From an uncultured Clostridia bacterium (lineage in GTDB: Bacteria > Bacillota > Clostridia > Peptostreptococcales > Anaerovoracaceae): a DNA stretch of 64,000 nucleotides. Shown one piece after another: positions 51,817 through 60,750 of the stretch. The notes beneath the pieces were generated by a model. The model ran no database searches. It saw nothing but the letters and a program-made list of their open reading frames with translations, and was not told the DNA's origin. The position numbers and the translations under genes are program-made. The stretch spans positions 1 through 64,000 of the forward strand of contig CAKQOW010000006.1 in NCBI GenBank assembly GCA_934256595.1, read 5' to 3'. Position 1 is the first letter of the stretch. Each line of letters starts with the position of its first letter.

Positions 51817-52125
51817 CTATTTTATTTTTGTCGCAAACATTTCTTTCACATAGTCGCTGAAGCGAACCTCTTCATATTTGGTATATTCAATCTTGTATTC
51901 CCAGCTGCTTCCGTCATATCGTTTATCGACTATTTTTCCAAAGTGGAATACTGTATCCCACGGATGGAGTTTGAACATCACATTGTCTCTAATCTCCAGT
52001 TTTGACGGCGGCATATTATCTGCACCGCTGCCTCCTGCCACACAGTCAAGTTTGTCATCTGCTATTTCGTTATTAACAGTGTCATATATTTTTTCTATAT
52101 CATTTACCTTTTCGGATTTTTTCAT
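51817..52125 (-). CDS. Small double-glycine leader protein
   Basis: A 102-aa protein with a leader-like N-terminus (residues 1-32) ending in IADDKLDCVAGG, followed by an acidic linker and a folded-looking domain with many aromatic residues (HPWDTVFHFGKIVDKRYDGSSWEYKIEYTKY), possibly SH3-like. The leader type is the same as in the gene 43 bases downstream, and both glycine pairs are at residues 31-33, so the two are likely related precursors processed by the same enzyme. AGGAGG is 7 bases before the ATG. No homologous family is recognised. Confidence 0.65.
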   Translation of the reverse strand: MKKSEKVNDIEKIYDTVNNEIADDKLDCVAGGSGADNMPPSKLEIRDNVMFKLHPWDTVFHFGKIVDKRYDGSSWEYKIEYTKYEEVRFSDYVKEMFATKIK

Positions 52126-52747
52126 TGAACTTCCCTCCTGCTCTCGGGTTTGCTTGTGTCTTTATTTATTTATACAACAAAAATACTAAAAGGTATATAG
52201 TTTTAAAAAATTCATACCGAAAAACTAATCTCCGTTAAGAGCATTATACAGCAAAACAGATGCAAGTTGCCCAAGAAATATATATAATTTCAAGTCATAA
52301 TAATATACAGCAAATTTATCCGGTATTATGCCTCTTATTAGTAAATGCGAGCTATATAAATACAGCAGGCAAATACTAAACTGCCTGCTGCATAAATTTC
52401 ATATATTAAACTAATCTTATTCGGACTCCTAAATATAAAACAGACTTTAACTGTTTTTGCTTAAGAGTTATGACTTGATATGCTTTAATTTGGTACAAAT
52501 TATCCCAATTCTATGAGGCATTTCCGCTTTTGCTATCAAATGGCTATTACTTGGATGCTATCAGATACATCGTTGTGTAAAATCAAGGCTGTAAAGGATT
52601 TTTTACTTTCGCAATGTGTTTTTCAATTGTTTCATATCGGTTGTTCTTGCTAAAACATTGTATTAAACAATTCTATATCTGCCGATTAACACAGGTTATA
52701 AAAAATATGGTGCATTGCAAATAATGTTACAATCTTGCTACTCTAAG
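52126..52747. other. Gene-free AT-rich interval at the left edge of the island
   Basis: No convincing coding sequence on either strand. It contains the promoter-proximal region for the double-glycine genes on the left, and a strong hairpin (52363-52371 with 52382-52390, CAGCAGGCA/TGCCTGCTG) without a real T-run. GC content drops visibly from here to about 62340. This is the most likely left boundary region of the inserted island; no integrase, tRNA or obvious copy of the guaA end was found in it. Confidence 0.5.
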
Positions 52748-54550
52748 TTACTGATTCGTTACATCCAGTGATACACTTTTTGACAAAATCTTCGTATAAT
52801 ATAATTTAGATAAACTTTTTGATCGTTCTTGTGCCTTATCATATGACCATTCAATATTACTATCTACAAATTCCTTCATCCATTTATATGATGACTTTTT
52901 GTATACTGCAATTTTATCTATATACTCCAAATGATCCGCTTCTTCATTTAAGTCTTGTTCTAATAAAATTAAATTTCCTATATTATTATTTTTTTTATCA
53001 TTTGATTCAGGAAGTATATGCTCAATACTCCCATCATCTTCAAAAATTTCTTTTCCTTCATAATAAGAAGCAATTTTATTAATAACATACTTCGTTATCA
53101 CATTATTGGGATCATTGCTTTTGGTAAATGTCAAATTGATAAAATTGCTTTCAAATTCTTGATATGAAACATAAATTTCACTCAACTGATCGGTTAACTT
53201 TTTTATAATATTTTTCGCCTCAATTTTATCATTACAATTTCTTAAGGAAATAGAAAAAATAGAATAAATTTTTTCAAGCTTGTTAGTGGGTTTAGAGCAA
53301 ATTGCATTGTAAGAAAAATGAAAATTCTCAAGCTCATAAACTATTGATTTTAACTGTTTCAAAGTTATAACTTCTTTTTCTTTAGCTTCAAGCAACGCAA
53401 TTAAAGCTATTCTCACTTGTGTTATGTTAAAGTAATCAGACAGAACTTTAATACTTTGAACAAGACCAAAATACTCTTTTCTATCTTGAAAGTCACTCCT
53501 TTGAGGGAAAACAGTTTTAACATATATTTTGGCGGTATCTTCTATTTCTTCTAAAAACGTTTTATATCGGTTCTTATTTACTGGTTTAATAGTCGATTTA
53601 AAATCATCATACAATTTATTCACACTAGATTTCTTGTATTTAGAAATCCAAAAATATCGATAAAATTGAACGAATCCCACATCAACATTGCGCGCATTTA
53701 AAATATTCTTTATTGATTTCCACTTTTCTTCAGCATAATCTGCAGGTTCTGTATCATTTACAATTTCAAAAATTTTATTCTTTATCAAATCAACGCCTGA
53801 CAAATTTTTACCTTTAGCATTAAGGATTTCAAAGATCATATTTGCTTGCTTGCGCTCTTTTGTAGATATTGATACAAATGTGGTGTTCAGAACCTGATCT
53901 CTCACTGCCTTGAGAATATCAACATAACTTAATGCATCGATATTGTCGTCGCCATATTTTTTCTTCAAAAAAACCCTAAGCTTCTCTTCACTTAAATTAT
54001 TATAAAGGTATTCATAGGTTTCTTTTATGCACTGTTCTTCTTCGGTTGATGGTCTCTTCTTATTTATTTTTTCTCGATCTTGTATATAAAAGGCAAAAAA
54101 AGGATAATGCGTTTTGCTTTTTATTATTCTTACATCTTCACCATCATCATTTTGGGTCATAATATATTTAAATATTTGCTTACTAAGCGTTTCTTGGTCA
54201 ATTTGTAAAAAACGATCGGACAAAGCAGAAAACAATACAGTAATAGTTGTTAGGCGTTGTTGACCATCAACTACATCAATTTCATCTTTATCTCCTTCAA
54301 AACAATCTCCAACAAATAACATTGTTCCAAGGAAATATTGATCGTACATCACTTTTCCTTCACTAACGATTAAGCAATTTAGCATATCATCTAAAAATTC
54401 TTTATAATTTTTTCTATCCCAAGAATACTCTCTTTGAAATCTTGGAATAATAAATTGACGACCTGAAAGCAATAATTCCCTTATTGTTTTATCTTGTGGT
54501 TTAATATTCATATCTTTTATTCCCATTTTTTGCGTCCTATGAACAAACAT
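52748..54550 (-). CDS. DUF262/DUF1524 (GmrSD-like) nuclease
   Basis: A 600-aa protein of the family that includes the type IV enzyme GmrSD and other anti-phage nucleases. The N-terminal DUF262 domain has IPRFQREYSW (about 35-44) and the nucleotide-binding-type motif DGQQRLTT (95-102). The C-terminal DUF1524 part carries the HNH-like IEHILPESNDKKNNNIGNL sequence. Single-chain DUF262-DUF1524 proteins cut modified or foreign DNA in a nucleotide-dependent way. AAGGAG lies 9 bases before the ATG at 54550. It is downstream of the restriction gene with a 63-base gap. Target unknown. Confidence 0.85.
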   Translation of the reverse strand: MFVHRTQKMGIKDMNIKPQDKTIRELLLSGRQFIIPRFQREYSWDRKNYKEFLDDMLNCLIVSEGKVMYDQYFLGTMLFVGDCFEGDKDEIDVVDGQQRLTTITVLFSALSDRFLQIDQETLSKQIFKYIMTQNDDGEDVRIIKSKTHYPFFAFYIQDREKINKKRPSTEEEQCIKETYEYLYNNLSEEKLRVFLKKKYGDDNIDALSYVDILKAVRDQVLNTTFVSISTKERKQANMIFEILNAKGKNLSGVDLIKNKIFEIVNDTEPADYAEEKWKSIKNILNARNVDVGFVQFYRYFWISKYKKSSVNKLYDDFKSTIKPVNKNRYKTFLEEIEDTAKIYVKTVFPQRSDFQDRKEYFGLVQSIKVLSDYFNITQVRIALIALLEAKEKEVITLKQLKSIVYELENFHFSYNAICSKPTNKLEKIYSIFSISLRNCNDKIEAKNIIKKLTDQLSEIYVSYQEFESNFINLTFTKSNDPNNVITKYVINKIASYYEGKEIFEDDGSIEHILPESNDKKNNNIGNLILLEQDLNEEADHLEYIDKIAVYKKSSYKWMKEFVDSNIEWSYDKAQERSKSLSKLYYTKILSKSVSLDVTNQ

Positions 54551-54613
54551 ATTACATATCTCCTTAATACTGTATAATATATTTTATCATCGATACGCAT
54601 TATTATTCTTTAA

Positions 54614-56581
54614 TCAAATTTCCAATGCAACTGTTTTATACCATTCGTGAGGTGGCAATTCTAAATTAAACATTTCTTCAAATATCAAATACAAATCTTT
54701 ATAAGTTTTGCCACTTGATATAATCTCTTTAATTTCTGAAGTTTGCAAAGGAATAATTTTCATTCCCATTACAACTCTTGAATAGTCCCTCGAATCATAA
54801 AACGGAGTTGTTTTTCTGCTTCGAAAATCTGCAATTACATTTATATCAAGATAGTTCGTAGCAAACACACAATAAGAATTCATATTGCCTGTACGAATTA
54901 AATGCCTTCCCAAATGTCTCGACACAGGCTCCATTTCCATTCTGCGCTGATTTGTTCCGTCAGAAAGTGTTGCTTCAAGCAAAAGTGTATGCGCAGGATA
55001 ACAGTCTGTTGCCTCATATTCATAAACTATATCTGCATCTCCACCAGCAGCATGAGTTTTAGGTAACAAATCAGCTTCTAATGACAAATTCATATAATTT
55101 AACACATCACCTTGCCTATCGCTAATTTTATACCAAATCACACCAAGTATATATTCAAATATAGTTGGAATATCTGCATTGTCAGTTACCATATTTCTAA
55201 TTTGATGGTCTTTTCTTTCCTCAAATAAATTCAACAGAATTATTAGTTTATCATCTGTGAATTTCTCATCAATGATTTGATTAAATCTCTGGTAGCGTTT
55301 TTCTTCAACAATCTTATAAGCATCATTTAATGACGTTATATGCGTATTAAAATCTTTATTAATACCATTAATTAATACATCATCATAAACAATTAAAGCA
55401 GGATTAATATCCTCCATAGCACAATCATTTAAAAGGAGTTCTGACTCTTCATATGCATCTAAATAAATTTCATCAATAACCGAATCAAAAAACTGCTTTG
55501 GAATAATATCCATTTTGACCAAATCATCTTCAAATATAATAACTTCCGTTGTTTTTATGTACCTCCGATTCAAATCCAAATAATCTACTAGCGTTGATTT
55601 AGCTTTCAACAAATGCATTACTTTAAAAAATACCATTTTAAACTCATTCTCATTAGATACATTAGAAAACAAATTGTGCTTTAAATGGCTAGATGGATCT
55701 TTTTCGATTTGCCTTATTGAAGTAGTATCAAAGAGATATTCCCGCCAAAGTGCTCCAATATTAATATTTTTAGTTGCATAAAATACATCTAATACACAAT
55801 CGATATTTTGGTTTACAAACAACTCGAATAATTCTATATAAAGCAAAAAATACGGTTTATCATAATTTCTACTTTTTCTATTCATTCCAACAACACAAAT
55901 CAATTCTTCATCAACACTATTATTAATAATCAAATCAAGGGCTCGTTTATAATTATCCATAGTCATCAATCTATCTATAATCACCTCATCAATATCGGCC
56001 TTATTCTGCCTGAATTCCTTAATTTTTTTAATAATAAAATCAGTGTTTTCAAAATTTGTACACAGAGGCAATAAATAAGTATACTCCTCCAAAGTCAAAT
56101 ACTCTAACTTCGACAAAAGATATAAAAGTACAATAAAAGGTCTGACTTTATCGCCATTTACTATGTTGCAAGTTTTAAGCAACTGCTTTAAATAAATGTA
56201 ACTATCTCTATCAATCTGCAATGCATTGTCTGAAGAAAACTCACCACTTTTACTTATAGCTAATAACGAGGCACCCGCTTCTGTTATCTTATGTTCACTA
56301 TTAATTAATCCTATATCAACAAGCCCTGATGTTTTTTCGCGAGCATCTTTAGCTTTATTATTAGCTGATCCTTTTACAAAGCCCTTTTTTTTCATAAAAT
56401 CATAGTAATCTGATTGAAGATTAACATTACCATTCCAATCAGCTCCCATATTTCTCTCAAGCTTCCAGAATTCATCCAGCAAAGCCAATTGCTCTTCAAT
56501 AGTCTTGTTAAAATTCTTTGTTCTAAAGCTCGTTGTTCCAAATCCCCAACAAAAACTCTTATAAGAAATATTTGTGTACAT
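54614..56581 (-). CDS. AlwI-family type IIS restriction endonuclease
   Basis: A 655-aa protein. The N-terminal KSFCWGFGTTSFRTKNFNKT is the characteristic start of the AlwI/PleI/BspD6I family, which recognises short asymmetric sites (GGATC or GAGTC type) and cuts a few bases away. A PD-(D/E)XK-like nuclease part is near residues 510-560 (GGDADIVYEY, LLLEATLSDGTNQRRMEME). The recognition sequence of this enzyme cannot be read off. GGGGG lies upstream of the ATG, 11 bases after the methyltransferase gene. Two methyltransferases next to it fit an asymmetric site that needs separate methylation of each strand. Confidence 0.87.
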   Translation of the reverse strand: MYTNISYKSFCWGFGTTSFRTKNFNKTIEEQLALLDEFWKLERNMGADWNGNVNLQSDYYDFMKKKGFVKGSANNKAKDAREKTSGLVDIGLINSEHKITEAGASLLAISKSGEFSSDNALQIDRDSYIYLKQLLKTCNIVNGDKVRPFIVLLYLLSKLEYLTLEEYTYLLPLCTNFENTDFIIKKIKEFRQNKADIDEVIIDRLMTMDNYKRALDLIINNSVDEELICVVGMNRKSRNYDKPYFLLYIELFELFVNQNIDCVLDVFYATKNINIGALWREYLFDTTSIRQIEKDPSSHLKHNLFSNVSNENEFKMVFFKVMHLLKAKSTLVDYLDLNRRYIKTTEVIIFEDDLVKMDIIPKQFFDSVIDEIYLDAYEESELLLNDCAMEDINPALIVYDDVLINGINKDFNTHITSLNDAYKIVEEKRYQRFNQIIDEKFTDDKLIILLNLFEERKDHQIRNMVTDNADIPTIFEYILGVIWYKISDRQGDVLNYMNLSLEADLLPKTHAAGGDADIVYEYEATDCYPAHTLLLEATLSDGTNQRRMEMEPVSRHLGRHLIRTGNMNSYCVFATNYLDINVIADFRSRKTTPFYDSRDYSRVVMGMKIIPLQTSEIKEIISSGKTYKDLYLIFEEMFNLELPPHEWYKTVALEI

Positions 56582-56592
56582 ATAAAATCCCC

Positions 56593-57504
56593 CTAATAAT
56601 TAGTAACTAATATTTCCTCGCTAATTGAATTCCTATCCTTAATTTGATAATTAGAATTAGAATACTTATAATTAAGAGGTATAGCATTATACTTATTAGA
56701 ATTCAAATTGAGCCACTCAATTAATATATGATTTTCTCTGCCTTTACTCCTCAACACATTAGATAATGCAAATCTAACACATTTATCATTCAAATCATCC
56801 AGTAGCATAAGCAAATCTTTTTCCTCAGTTTCACTCCATCCACCTTGTTCATTATACGTAGCACAAGTAATAAGGTATGGCGGATCAACATATACAAAGT
56901 CATTGTTATGTAATTGTGAAATATCAAAGTTTCTAAAATCTTCACTAGTAAATTCACAATTTTGATCTTTAATTCTATCTATAAAGTTAGATAGTTTACT
57001 AACCATTTTCTGGTTAAAATCTCTCTTCCCTACAGGTAGATTAAACTCACCTTGTCTATTAAATCTTATTTGATTATTAAACGAATATACAATCATAACA
57101 TACATCATAATATAGTAATAATAATCTTTATGCTTAGTGCCATTAAAATCATTACGCAACTCTAGGAAATGTTCTCTATTATATTTGCCTACGCCACTGC
57201 TACTTTCACACCCATAATGTTCATATCCATTTTTACTTACTAAAGACAATTGATATTTGTCAATTATCTGATATATATATTCAAAAGTCAAATCCTTATC
57301 AAGTTGTTTAAATGCATTATACAAATAAATAAGATTTTCGTTTTTATCATTATATATTATTTTCTTTGCTTCTATATTAATTCCAACATTACATCCTCCA
57401 CAAAACAAATCAACAAAAACATTTATGTTTTCTGGAAAATGCGGTAATATCTGAGGAAGCAACTTGAATTTGCCTCCAGTATAATTGAGCGGGGATTGTA
57501 TCAT
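56593..57504 (-). CDS. D12-class DNA adenine methyltransferase (first of two)
   Basis: A 303-aa N6-adenine methyltransferase of the Dam/D12 class. SAM-binding motifs LNYTGGKFKLLPQI and VDLFCGGCNVG (33-41) and the catalytic motif DPPY (207-210) are visible. Together with the second enzyme it should protect one strand each of the asymmetric site cut by the neighbouring endonuclease. Its ATG overlaps the stop of the upstream methyltransferase gene (ATGA), so the two are translationally coupled. Confidence 0.92.
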   Translation of the reverse strand: MIQSPLNYTGGKFKLLPQILPHFPENINVFVDLFCGGCNVGINIEAKKIIYNDKNENLIYLYNAFKQLDKDLTFEYIYQIIDKYQLSLVSKNGYEHYGCESSSGVGKYNREHFLELRNDFNGTKHKDYYYYIMMYVMIVYSFNNQIRFNRQGEFNLPVGKRDFNQKMVSKLSNFIDRIKDQNCEFTSEDFRNFDISQLHNNDFVYVDPPYLITCATYNEQGGWSETEEKDLLMLLDDLNDKCVRFALSNVLRSKGRENHILIEWLNLNSNKYNAIPLNYKYSNSNYQIKDRNSISEEILVTNY

Positions 57505-58553
57505 ATCTGCATCGCCTCGCTAAAGCAAGTACACAGAAATAGCCTTTCAGCATTTTCAGTTATATCTGACTTGCCTGTAGTAAATGCTTTATAGCCTTCT
57601 TCAAATACTTTCACACTCCCCTTTTTTTTCAAAATTCTCATAATATCCTCATCTGAAATCTTTGCATTTGAACGGCAGTTTCCCTTTTCCCCCATATTAT
57701 TATAAGAAAATAGTATATATTTAGCCGTTATGTTTTCTATCAAATTTTCAAAAGTTTCCGTTGCATTTACTGTACAATATTCGCTTTTCAATCCACTTCT
57801 ATCCATTTTCTTTGCAACACCAAATACTTCAGGTTTTTTCCACCTTGCTACATTTTCAAGCAAATGATACGCATCACAATACTGTCTTGAGTTGTATGGC
57901 GGATCTATATAAACTAAATCGGCTCTTATTCTCTTTACAATATTATTTGCATCTTCATTAAAGCATCTGTTTTTAGGATTATTATTGACCTTTACTAATG
58001 GAACATATAACTCTAAATGGTTTTCAAATTTTGCTCCTTTTCGATACGCATCATAATGTCCACAAGTTACTGCAATTTTATCCATTGCATATAATAATGA
58101 AGTTATCAAAATCGCTCTTTCTCGTGCATTAAGTTTTCCCTTTTTAAAGTTTCTCTCAATATCTCCACGAATAAATCCAATTTTAGCACAATCTTTTTTA
58201 CTAAAATATGTATCAGCAAAATTACGCGTCATATAATTTTCACCAAATCTTTGTTTCGCATTATATTCTATAATATAATCTATAATTTTCTGGGAGTCGT
58301 AAGTTTCTGCCCCAAACCAAGCATAATTACAAATATAATTGCTATACATTAAATCATTTGTGATTATCTGTTTACTGGGGAATGCAGATGAAACGGCCCC
58401 AGTTCCTGCAAAGATATCCGCAATGATATTAACACTTGGGCATTCCTCATTTACAACGCTCTTAATAAAAGATAATAGTTTATATTTATTTCCCAAATAT
58501 CTTCTATTATTAATCAATGAAGTTTTATACACTTTATTTTCCACAGTACTCAT
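57501..58553 (-). CDS. D12-class DNA adenine methyltransferase (second of two)
   Basis: A 350-aa N6-adenine methyltransferase. It has NNRRYLGNKYKLLSFI, the SAM motif IADIFAGTGAVSSAF (about 45-59) and DPPYNSRQYCDAY (217-229). It is similar in class to, but clearly different in sequence from, the following methyltransferase. First gene of the restriction-modification operon, with AAGGAG 7 bases before the ATG and a good promoter at 58652-58680. Transcribing methyltransferases before the nuclease protects host DNA during establishment. Confidence 0.92.
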   Translation of the reverse strand: MSTVENKVYKTSLINNRRYLGNKYKLLSFIKSVVNEECPSVNIIADIFAGTGAVSSAFPSKQIITNDLMYSNYICNYAWFGAETYDSQKIIDYIIEYNAKQRFGENYMTRNFADTYFSKKDCAKIGFIRGDIERNFKKGKLNARERAILITSLLYAMDKIAVTCGHYDAYRKGAKFENHLELYVPLVKVNNNPKNRCFNEDANNIVKRIRADLVYIDPPYNSRQYCDAYHLLENVARWKKPEVFGVAKKMDRSGLKSEYCTVNATETFENLIENITAKYILFSYNNMGEKGNCRSNAKISDEDIMRILKKKGSVKVFEEGYKAFTTGKSDITENAERLFLCTCFSEAMQI

Positions 58554-58931
58554 TATGAGCTCCTTTAATAATATAAATTGTTACTATATTTTCATACTGC
58601 TAAGAATTCAAACAACTAAGTATAAGAACTATATTTAACTTCTTAATTCGAATTATATATAAAAAGCACATTTGAATCAACTGTTTATAAGCAATATTTC
58701 AAGCCTAATATCGCCTATGGTCATATGACAACTTATTTTATCTATTTTCTATACATCTATATTCAATATAACAAGATATCAAATTCTACAATATTATACA
58801 CCAACAGTAAAACTTTTTTAGATTCAAATAGATATAATTAGATATCGTTTTTTCTTAACTTATCAAGCTGAATATAAGGTCATAATTAATGCCTATATAT
58901 CCTTTAATCCATCTGCTTATTGCAGTTAATT
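58554..58931. other. Gene-free AT-rich interval upstream of the methyltransferases
   Basis: 378 bases without a coding sequence. It holds the RM promoter (separate entry) and an untranslated leader of about 90 bases. Nothing else was recognised; no terminator for the small upstream gene was evident. Confidence 0.5.
58652..58680 (-). promoter_or_regulatory. Promoter of the restriction-modification operon
   Basis: TTGATT (58675-58680) and TATAAT (58652-58657) on the minus strand with a 17-base spacer, about 100 bases before the first methyltransferase ATG. Confidence 0.7.
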
Positions 58932-59246
58932 TTATCCTCTAAGGCCTAATTCTTTTGCAACCCTTTTAATTTGTTTTACGAATTTATCTTCAGCACGTAT
59001 TTCACTCATATTTTTATGTGCTGTAGTGGACCATCTGTAAATTTGCTCAATGCTTCCATATCCTCGCTTAAATAGCTTGGCATATTTTAAACAATTTGCT
59101 TTTGACGGTGCATCTGACAAGACAATCTTCAGTTCTTCATCCGTCCAGCTCTGTTCTTTATTTGATATATCTCTATGTTTTTCATTTTCTTTTTCATACT
59201 CTATCATTAAGTCGCTTACTAGGTTCATTTTTTCATTAAAATTCAT
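58932..59246 (-). CDS. Small SANT/Myb-like putative DNA-binding protein
   Basis: A 104-aa protein of unknown function. The central part (WTDEELKIVLSDAPSKANCL followed by GYGSIEQIYRWS) looks like a SANT/Myb-like helical DNA-binding fold; the N-terminus is acidic and the C-terminus basic. Its position just before the methyltransferase genes suggests a controller of the restriction system, but C-proteins normally have a different HTH, so this is inference only. There is no Shine-Dalgarno sequence; a promoter ends 7 bases before the ATG, predicting a leaderless mRNA. Confidence 0.55.
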   Translation of the reverse strand: MNFNEKMNLVSDLMIEYEKENEKHRDISNKEQSWTDEELKIVLSDAPSKANCLKYAKLFKRGYGSIEQIYRWSTTAHKNMSEIRAEDKFVKQIKRVAKELGLRG

Positions 59247-59827
59247 ATTATCAATATTAGACTATTCCGATCTTACTTGCAATGGTCTGCAGCATCTTTA
59301 TATCAAACTTTTTCCATCAGAGCTATATAATACCACGGTCTCAGCTAACTCCAAGATAAGACATACTTTTCCGCCACAAGATCTCTGGATTTATTATCTT
59401 GGTCTTACATTTCGATTTATTAATCAACCTTACCCATCGCTTAGACTCATATCCAGTTTGCTGCTCGTAAGATCGCCAACTTAGCTATATCAAACCTTCT
59501 TTCCCTTTTTAGTATTACTGTTTACGGGTTATGGCTCACCACGTTTGGTTGTAAATACTCATAAAGACTTTCAATTGAGTGAACTGTGCCATGAGCCTAT
59601 TTGTATCAGGCGATTACTTAAAATGTTTGCTGAAAAAAAATTTTATATTAAATTGATTTTATTCTAACTCAACAAAGCTAAAGATATAAACTTAAACAGA
59701 TTCGTTTGGATCTTGTATTCTTATTTATCACTATTTTACCTTTATTACATATGTCATTCCTGAATTGTCGCCAAATCATTAGAATCGAATGGATAAACTT
59801 TGCATTTTAGGATAGATTTTGGTTTTC
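59247..59827. other. Gene-free interval with several repeats
   Basis: 581 bases between the DUF4435 gene stop and the small SANT-like gene, without a convincing coding sequence. It holds a 9-base inverted repeat CCAAGATAA/TTATCTTGG (59351-59359 with 59394-59402), an 8-base inverted repeat GATCTTAC/GTAAGATC (59269-59276 with 59467-59474) and a 10-base direct repeat TATATCAAAC (59299 and 59486). Its right part is less AT-rich than its surroundings. It may be the remnant of a decayed element or a structured RNA; no known family was recognised. Confidence 0.35.
59254..59282 (-). promoter_or_regulatory. Promoter predicting a leaderless mRNA
   Basis: TTGCAA (59277-59282) and TAATAT (59254-59259) on the minus strand are 17 bases apart. 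The -10 ends only 7 bases before the ATG at 59246, so transcription would start at or next to the start codon. Confidence 0.6.
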
Positions 59828-60745
59828 TCAAGATTGCCCCGCCAAATTTTCCTTCATGTAATCAGAAATATACTTTACTTCATCTACATCAATGAATTGT
59901 GTTGTATATAATAAACTTTTAATCTGCTCTCTTTGAAATGTGCTGCTTGCTCTCCATAGGCATTTATTTTTTTGTCCTGAACTACAATACTTACACATTG
60001 GTATTGCCGTGCCACAAAGTTTATGCAATTCTTTAACTTCTTTTGTTAAACATTCACACCATGCCTCAAGGAACCATTTGCCATTTGCAATGGACTTAAG
60101 ATTGTCTGGTGTAATATTATGTATACTTGCAAATTGATCCAAATCATTTATTTTTTCTTCAATTAATCTCCATTTATATTCCCCACCATTGCCAATAAGT
60201 GCACCACTTTTTTCTCCATATCCTACATTTGCTTGATACGAATTATCAAATCGCTTCTTTAATGCTTCCAACGAAAAATAGTATAACTTTCTTGCAACCT
60301 CTGTAAAGCTTTGTTTAAAAACTTTTATAACGTCATCCGTTATTGATGATTCTGATATCATTGTCAATTGTTCTATTAGTTTCTTAATAGTCACATCTGT
60401 AATCAAATGAGTTTCGTATGAATAATACTTAAGTACAAGCAAATTATCACATGATGGAATTTCATCCAAATATTCTCTCACATCTTTATCTATTATTCCA
60501 ATAATATATTTTTTTAACCTACTATCGTTTTGAATTATACGTGACACTTCCTCCATTGCATTACATACTTGTTTGCATCCTTCAGAATATTCAGCTATCA
60601 TTTCTATGGCTTGTACATCAATTAAAATGTTATTTAAGCTTGCAATATTATCATAAAACTTAATATCATCTTGTCCTTCTACAATAACAACAGGTCTTTT
60701 ACACATAAACGCAGCTATTATTGTTTCTTCTAAATCGTTTTCCAT
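59828..60745 (-). CDS. ariB: DUF4435 (TOPRIM) protein, AriB of a PARIS-like system
   Basis: A 305-aa DUF4435 protein. The TOPRIM acidic residues are visible in VIVEGQDDIKFYD (22-27 core) and IIGIIDKDVR (D86, D88), so the metal site for RNA or DNA cleavage is likely intact. In PARIS, AriB is the toxic effector nuclease, held by AriA and released when a phage anti-restriction protein is sensed. A CxxC...C cluster lies near the C-terminus (MCKYCSSGQKNKCLW). It starts 5 bases after the ATPase gene, GAGG 8 bases before the ATG. The PARIS name rests on the pair of families and the sizes. Confidence 0.72.
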   Translation of the reverse strand: MENDLEETIIAAFMCKRPVVIVEGQDDIKFYDNIASLNNILIDVQAIEMIAEYSEGCKQVCNAMEEVSRIIQNDSRLKKYIIGIIDKDVREYLDEIPSCDNLLVLKYYSYETHLITDVTIKKLIEQLTMISESSITDDVIKVFKQSFTEVARKLYYFSLEALKKRFDNSYQANVGYGEKSGALIGNGGEYKWRLIEEKINDLDQFASIHNITPDNLKSIANGKWFLEAWCECLTKEVKELHKLCGTAIPMCKYCSSGQKNKCLWRASSTFQREQIKSLLYTTQFIDVDEVKYISDYMKENLAGQS

Positions 60746-60750
60746 TCATT

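Noticed and set aside
52731..52760. Partial similarity of this stretch to the guaA 3' end, as a possible attachment-site repeat.
   Set aside because: Only scattered bases match and gaps are needed; it also overlaps the end of the DUF262 gene. Not convincing by eye.
59050..59484. A 144-codon plus-strand open frame over the small SANT-like gene and the gap beside it.
   Set aside because: Its first half is antisense to the SANT-like gene; the second half shows no recognised motif and no ribosome site or promoter.
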